Part shown: positions 59,357 to 64,000 of the stretch, one piece after another
Layout: each line of letters opens with the position of its first letter
Numbering within the stretch: the first letter of the stretch is position 1
Origin: Spirochaetales bacterium
Lineage (GTDB): Bacteria; Spirochaetota; Spirochaetia; Treponematales; UBA12059
Assembly (NCBI GenBank): GCA_016928955.1
Contig: JAFGJV010000047.1
Location: forward strand, 1-64,000
Length of the DNA stretch: 64,000 nucleotides
Direction: 5' to 3'
Made by a program: the position numbers and the translations under genes
Notes under the pieces: generated by a model
The model's input: only the letters and a program-made list of their open reading frames with translations
Told to the model about the DNA's origin: nothing
Databases searched by the model: none

Positions 59357-59707
59357 TCATACTTTGCCCAGGATCATGAGGGCAATGATGAAGCCGAAGA
59401 CCACCACGCCTTCCGCCAGGGCGACAAAAATGAGGGCCTGTCCGCCCACCTCGGGCTTCTCGCCCACGGCGCCCATGGCCGCCGAGCCCACGTGGGCAAT
59501 GGCTATGCCCGCCCCTATGGCGCCCAGGCCAAAAGCGGCCGCCGCCGCGAAGAGGCCCAACGTGCGAGCGCTGTCCGGCGCTTCTGGCGCGGCGCCCGCC
59601 GGTTCCTGAGCCACTGCCGCGCTGCCGGCGGCAAAAACCGCCGCCAGTATGGCCATCACCACGATCCGCCGCGCGATACCCGCTTTTGCCTTCAGCCGTT
59701 TGTCCAT
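59357..59707 (-). CDS. V/A-type ATPase subunit K (proteolipid)
   Basis: GLGAIGAGIAIAHVGSAAMGAVGEKPEVGGQALIFVALAEGVVVFGFIIALMI, two TM hairpin with conserved Glu; N-terminal signal-peptide-like extension. Confidence 0.93.
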   Translation of the reverse strand: MDKRLKAKAGIARRIVVMAILAAVFAAGSAAVAQEPAGAAPEAPDSARTLGLFAAAAAFGLGAIGAGIAIAHVGSAAMGAVGEKPEVGGQALIFVALAEGVVVFGFIIALMILGKV

Positions 59708-59762
59708 AGCCGCTACTCCTGTGTTGCCGTTTGGGCGCCCCGGATTCTTGCCGGGATCCCGT

Positions 59763-61811
59763 TCAGTCCGCCGAGCGGAACGATATGGGGCTGTAAGCCC
59801 GCCCCGAGCCGTTGAAGAACTTGGAGAAAAATTCGTAATAGTTGAGCCTGAGCGCCTGTATGCCCGCCGACAGGCCTTCCAGAGCTATGACGAGCACGTT
59901 GCCCGCGACCAGGATGAGGATGGCCGTTACGCTGAAGCCTCCGCCGGGGTTGACCATGCCCGCTATCTGGAAGAAGGCGCTCATGAGGCTGACGTGGGCT
60001 ATGCCCAGGCCGGCAACGCGCATGAAGGACAGGGTGTTGGCCAGGTAGCCTGAGTATACTTCCAGGACGGAAACCAGCCATTCCATGATCCAGGACATCA
60101 CGGTCCCGGCCGTGAGTTTTCCGCCGCCCGCCCCGCGCGCCTTGTGTTCCAGGCGTTCCAGCGGAGCTTTGAACGCCAGGAGGACCGTGGGTAGGCCCAG
60201 CACCAGGAGTAGGATATCCGCGGGCGGGAGGGTCTTGTACGAGCTGGCCACGAACCAGAACGACGCCCAGGCGCCCGCCCCGTACACCATGCCGCCCGCC
60301 AGTCCGGCCTTGTCAAAGAACAGGTCCACCCAGCGCCGCTGCCTGACCAGGTTGATCCAGTTGAGGACCAGGCCCGTGCCCAGGACCACGATGCCGAATT
60401 TGATGGTGATGCCAAGTATGTCGTAGATGGACGACACGGTGCCGCCGCGCGCGTGCCCGGCGACCACACCGTGGTAATCGAACCACAGAGGCTTCAGGAG
60501 CCCCATGCCGAAATACGAGCCGAACAGGATCCCCGCGGCTATTGCCGCCAGCCCGCAGTACCAGATCAGGGTGAACAAGGTATCCGGCTTGCCGTGTTTC
60601 CTGGCGCGCAGCCTGCCCAGGAGGCCCGCCACGGCAAGCACGGCTCCGTGGCCCGCGTCCCCGAACATGAGGCCGAACATGATCAGGTAGGCAGCCGCCA
60701 CCAGGGGCGTGGGGTCGACCGTGCCGTAGGCAGGCACGCCGAAATTGCTTACCAGGGTCTGGAACGGCCGGAGGATGTCCGGATTGCGCATGGCCGACGG
60801 CGGCACCAGGCCAGCAGCGGCCGCCTCCGACGCCTCGGTCCACTCGATGTGGCAGCGGCCGCCCGTGGCCGTGCGGATGGCGTCTTCCGCCCGCCGCGAA
60901 TCCTTGGCAGGCAGCCAGCCGGACAAAAGCGTCGTGCTGTCGGTATGGGAAAACGACGAGCGCAGGCGCTGGGACAATTCAGCGCCCCTGAGTTCCACCC
61001 ACAGGCCGCCCAGCTCGGACGCCTTGTCCCGGATGAGCCTTCCCACGTCCCTCCGCCGTTCCTCAAGCTCCAACGCCAGCCTGGAACGCTTGTCAGCCAC
61101 TTCTTTCAGGGCTTCAGCAGCGTTGCCCCGGGCGTCGCTTGCCTCGTCGGTCCAGTCCGAACGGCGCAGGGCGGAGTCCACGCGGGTCTCGTCGCGCCTG
61201 AGGGCTGCCACCAGGCAGTGGAAACGGCCGTCTTCGGACACGCCGCGCCCGTCCGCACCGCCAAGGGGCGCCAGCACGGAGGGAAAGGCGGCCAGCGCCT
61301 TGTCCAGGCGTTCCGCCTCGGAGGCGGGAACGGAACCGGCCCTGATGAGAAGGAACGAACGCTCCTCCGGTCGGGACAGTCCCCGCCTGGCGGCGTCGCC
61401 CAAGGCAGCGCCCCGTTCCAGCTGGCGGGCTATCTCGTCCAGTCTGAGTATTTTGTCCTGGGTTTCCTTCTGCTTGTCCCTGATGGCCTGGATGTCGGAC
61501 GCCATGGCATCCACGCGGCTTTCCACGGCGGCCAGGTCAAAGGGACCTCCGTGAAAATCACTGTCCAGGGGGCGGGACAGGGGCGGTTCGGCCAGGGACA
61601 TGAGCCCTTCCACCCGCCTGCGGGCGTCGCGCACCCGTTCCAGGGAAGGGTCGCGCTCTACCGAGCTGAGCCTGCCGGAAGGCGTGTCGTCCGGCTGGCG
61701 GAAACTGATCGCTTCCAGGCAGCCGGTCCGTACCAGCTCGTCGGCCGTTGCCTTGGCAAGGGAGCTGGGCACGGCGGCGTCCAGGAGCCTCATGCGCACG
61801 GTGAACATCAT
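59763..61811 (-). CDS. V/A-type ATPase subunit I
   Basis: N-terminal MFTVRMRLLDAAVPSS; C-terminal multi-TM with MFGLMFGDAGHGAVL and NTLSFMRVAGLGIAHVSL. Confidence 0.95.
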   Translation of the reverse strand: MMFTVRMRLLDAAVPSSLAKATADELVRTGCLEAISFRQPDDTPSGRLSSVERDPSLERVRDARRRVEGLMSLAEPPLSRPLDSDFHGGPFDLAAVESRVDAMASDIQAIRDKQKETQDKILRLDEIARQLERGAALGDAARRGLSRPEERSFLLIRAGSVPASEAERLDKALAAFPSVLAPLGGADGRGVSEDGRFHCLVAALRRDETRVDSALRRSDWTDEASDARGNAAEALKEVADKRSRLALELEERRRDVGRLIRDKASELGGLWVELRGAELSQRLRSSFSHTDSTTLLSGWLPAKDSRRAEDAIRTATGGRCHIEWTEASEAAAAGLVPPSAMRNPDILRPFQTLVSNFGVPAYGTVDPTPLVAAAYLIMFGLMFGDAGHGAVLAVAGLLGRLRARKHGKPDTLFTLIWYCGLAAIAAGILFGSYFGMGLLKPLWFDYHGVVAGHARGGTVSSIYDILGITIKFGIVVLGTGLVLNWINLVRQRRWVDLFFDKAGLAGGMVYGAGAWASFWFVASSYKTLPPADILLLVLGLPTVLLAFKAPLERLEHKARGAGGGKLTAGTVMSWIMEWLVSVLEVYSGYLANTLSFMRVAGLGIAHVSLMSAFFQIAGMVNPGGGFSVTAILILVAGNVLVIALEGLSAGIQALRLNYYEFFSKFFNGSGRAYSPISFRSAD

Positions 61812-62869
61812 ATGACGCTCCTTGCCCGGTCCTCGGGCAGGCCGTAGTGCGCGGCGTTCAAGGCCGACCGGAGCCTGCGCAGTTCGTCGCAACGTAGTTC
61901 CAGGTAGGACAGGATGACGCCTATGGAGAAAGGGTTCTTGCCCTTGAGGGCGCGGGCTTCGTCGGTTTTGGCCTGGCGGACAAAGCGTTCCAGCCCGCCC
62001 AGCCGACCCCGCGAGTCAGCGCGGGCCCAGAATGCTTCCAGTCCCCGGATGGAGCCGTGGAACATGGCGCTGGCGCGGTCCAGGGGTTTGTCGGACGCCA
62101 GGGCGTTTTCCAGGGCGTCGGTCTTGACGGCCCCCGGAAAGGCTATCAGCTGCCGCTTGAGCTGGTCTGCGGCCGGGCCGGCGGCCAGGCGGGATCGTAC
62201 CAGGCTGTTGAGGTTCTGGATGTCCGCGTCAAAGGCCACAAAGCGCCTGGCCAGACGACGGTCGGCCGGACGGAGACCGGCCAGCGAGCTTTCCAGGTTG
62301 CTGAAATAGAAGGCGTCCAGGGCGCTTTCCAGGGCGTACAGGCTGGCGAGCCTGGCCGTATCCTGCGCGTGCTTGGCCACGATAGAGCCGTAAGCGCTGC
62401 CCCGGAAAGCCAAGGCCAGTTCGGCCGGCGATGCCGCGTTGACGATGGCGTCAAAGTCCAGCCTGTCCACCACGCGGCCGGCAAAACGGTAGCCCGTCCT
62501 GTCGCCTATGTGGCGGCCGCGCACGTGCGAGTCGAACCACAGGCGCAGGGCGTCCTTGACCGCGTCCAGTTCGGGCCGCCGCGCCAGGGCGGCTATGAAG
62601 GCGCGCGTGGGGCCTTCCAGGCGCGGCAGGAGCTCGGAATACGCGCCCGCTTCGCGCGCGAACAGCTCGGCTTCCACCGCCTTGAGGTCGCCGGTCGCCG
62701 CGTATACCCGCTCAAGGTCCTCGTAGGCGGTGCCGCGCAGGCTTATGAAGGCTTCCTGGACCGTACGCGCGCGGGCAAGTTTCAGGATGATGTCGTCGTC
62801 CAGGAGCGTGCTGGTCCTGGTTTTGAGCTTGGCGCTCAGGTAGCCGTACTCGGACAGGGCGCTCCTCAT
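61808..62869 (-). CDS. V/A-type ATPase subunit C
   Basis: YGYLSAKLKTRTSTLLDDDIILKLARARTVQEAFISLRGTAYED; syntenic position. Confidence 0.87.
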   Translation of the reverse strand: MRSALSEYGYLSAKLKTRTSTLLDDDIILKLARARTVQEAFISLRGTAYEDLERVYAATGDLKAVEAELFAREAGAYSELLPRLEGPTRAFIAALARRPELDAVKDALRLWFDSHVRGRHIGDRTGYRFAGRVVDRLDFDAIVNAASPAELALAFRGSAYGSIVAKHAQDTARLASLYALESALDAFYFSNLESSLAGLRPADRRLARRFVAFDADIQNLNSLVRSRLAAGPAADQLKRQLIAFPGAVKTDALENALASDKPLDRASAMFHGSIRGLEAFWARADSRGRLGGLERFVRQAKTDEARALKGKNPFSIGVILSYLELRCDELRRLRSALNAAHYGLPEDRARSVI

Positions 62870-63201
62870 GACACGGCCCCGCCATCCAGCTCGGTGGCAA
62901 GCACCAGGGCGGCCGCCTGCTTGGCCAGATCGGGAGCCCGGGCGTTGAGTTCGGCAAAGCGCTTGTCTATGTCCGCGCGGATGCTTTCCAGGCCGGCCAC
63001 GCGGAGGGCCTCGGCTTCCTGCTTTGCCTGCTCGAGCTGGGCTTTGGCCGCGGCCTGCGCGCGTTCCCGAGCTTCAGCTACTAGCTGTTCGGCGGCCGCG
63101 TCGGCCTTGGACCTGGTTTCCTGTGCCCGTTGTTTTGCTGCGTCCAGCTTGGTCCTGGCCTCGTCTTCCGCGGCCAGGATGGATGTAAGTACCTTGTCCA
63201 T
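62866..63201 (-). CDS. V/A-type ATPase subunit G/H-like peripheral stalk protein
   Basis: All-helical Ala/Glu-rich coiled coil, first gene of the ATPase operon. Confidence 0.78.
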   Translation of the reverse strand: MDKVLTSILAAEDEARTKLDAAKQRAQETRSKADAAAEQLVAEARERAQAAAKAQLEQAKQEAEALRVAGLESIRADIDKRFAELNARAPDLAKQAAALVLATELDGGAVS

Positions 63202-63400
63202 TAACGACTATCCCTTCGCGCGCGCTGGGGTAGCTGTCCACGGGAGCGTGAAGGGCCGACAAGCGGGGCTTGGCGCTTCCAAAGCTCGACAATCGCGCGA
63301 CGGACGATCCGTCCGCCACCATGCTAGCGCAAAGCCCGCTTCTTGTACAGGCAAGCGGCCGAGCTTGGCGCCGGGCCGAAGGGCGTGCTACCATTCGGGA

Positions 63401-63847
63401 ATGCTGTACGAAACGAGCAAGTCGGTGGACAAGGACAATGTGTACTACACGGTCCGCTGGTCGCCCATCGTCAAGGCGGACCGGCACGTCATCAACGCGT
63501 CCGTCCCTGCCATGGGCGGCATAGCCGAGCTGTACTACCGCGACAGCAAGGGCAAGCTCAACCTGTACCTTTTGGCCAGGTCGTATTACGGCGGCCTCCG
63601 GGCCACCCTGCGCGTGGCCACCGATCCGGTGGAAGAGAAGGACGAGCGCAGGCGGGCGGTTCTCCTGGAGCACGAGGGCGAGATTTTCTACCGGTATACC
63701 TTGCTGGAGTCCCAGGACGACATGAGCGACATCAGCTTCTTTTTCATGAGCACGTACAGCCCCCAGTCGGCCCCGCAGGCCCACTCGGGCCGCTATGAAA
63801 AAATCTTCGTGCGCGAGGTGGATTCCGGCGGCCTGGTAACCATCTGA
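63401..63847 (+). CDS. Hypothetical protein
   Basis: Complete 148-aa ORF with ATG 6 nt after TACCAT -10-like box. Confidence 0.65.
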   Translation: MLYETSKSVDKDNVYYTVRWSPIVKADRHVINASVPAMGGIAELYYRDSKGKLNLYLLARSYYGGLRATLRVATDPVEEKDERRRAVLLEHEGEIFYRYTLLESQDDMSDISFFFMSTYSPQSAPQAHSGRYEKIFVREVDSGGLVTI

Positions 63848-63923
63848 GCCAATTTCAAAAGGGAGCCTCTAAAAACTTCAGTTTTTAGAGGCTCCCAAAA
63901 GTCTGGTACTTTTGAAATTGGCT
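63847..63923. repeat. Nested double palindrome (outer 15-bp perfect arms, inner 16-bp perfect arms)
   Basis: Outer AGCCAATTTCAAAAG…CTTTTGAAATTGGCT; inner GGGAGCCTCTAAAAAC-TTCA-GTTTTTAGAGGCTCCC (63861-63896). Confidence 0.92.
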
Positions 63924-64000
63924 CCGCTAATTTTTGCAGGGCGGATCAGCCTGCCTCCGGAGGGCTTCCAGGCCCCAGGCTGCCGTAAAGTCGGCAAGGC

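Overview
High-GC chromosomal window from a spirochete, probably treponeme-like. Support: FlaB-type core flagellin, spirochete-style V/A-type ATPase operon, FlgF, and no mobile elements or rRNA. Coding density is high. Left edge (1-13.0 kb): the 3' end of an NRPS/PKS-type biosynthetic cluster. A truncated carrier-protein/thioester-reductase megasynthase end is followed, in one tightly overlapping + strand operon, by secreted and predicted outer-membrane beta-barrel proteins, two FtsX/LolC-E-like permeases, a LolA-like periplasmic carrier, an ABC-2 exporter, a GT1 glycosyltransferase, a type II thioesterase, a LolD-like ATPase and a radical SAM/SPASM enzyme. A PPTase lies convergently behind it. 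This looks like a natural-product pathway with its own Lol-like outer-membrane export route and is the main candidate system. The rest is mostly housekeeping: gntP/glycerate kinase, a MoxR-DUF58 operon, an MBL/cNMP-like/hemerythrin fusion, Mla and Lpt trafficking, an Fe-hydrogenase-like redox module, flaB, recR-ebfC-dnaX-ffs-tRNA cluster, pyrG and V-ATPase. Non-coding highlights: an unexplained multi-hairpin structured RNA candidate ending in a strong intrinsic terminator (36658-36914); a dispersed family of nested palindromes; a sigma28 promoter for flaB; all four tRNA-Ser isoacceptors plus an unusual tRNA-Arg(GCG) in less than 1 kb; and recurrent promoters whose -10 lies 5-8 nt before the start codon (predicted leaderless mRNAs). 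All family calls were made by eye from motifs; no database search was run.
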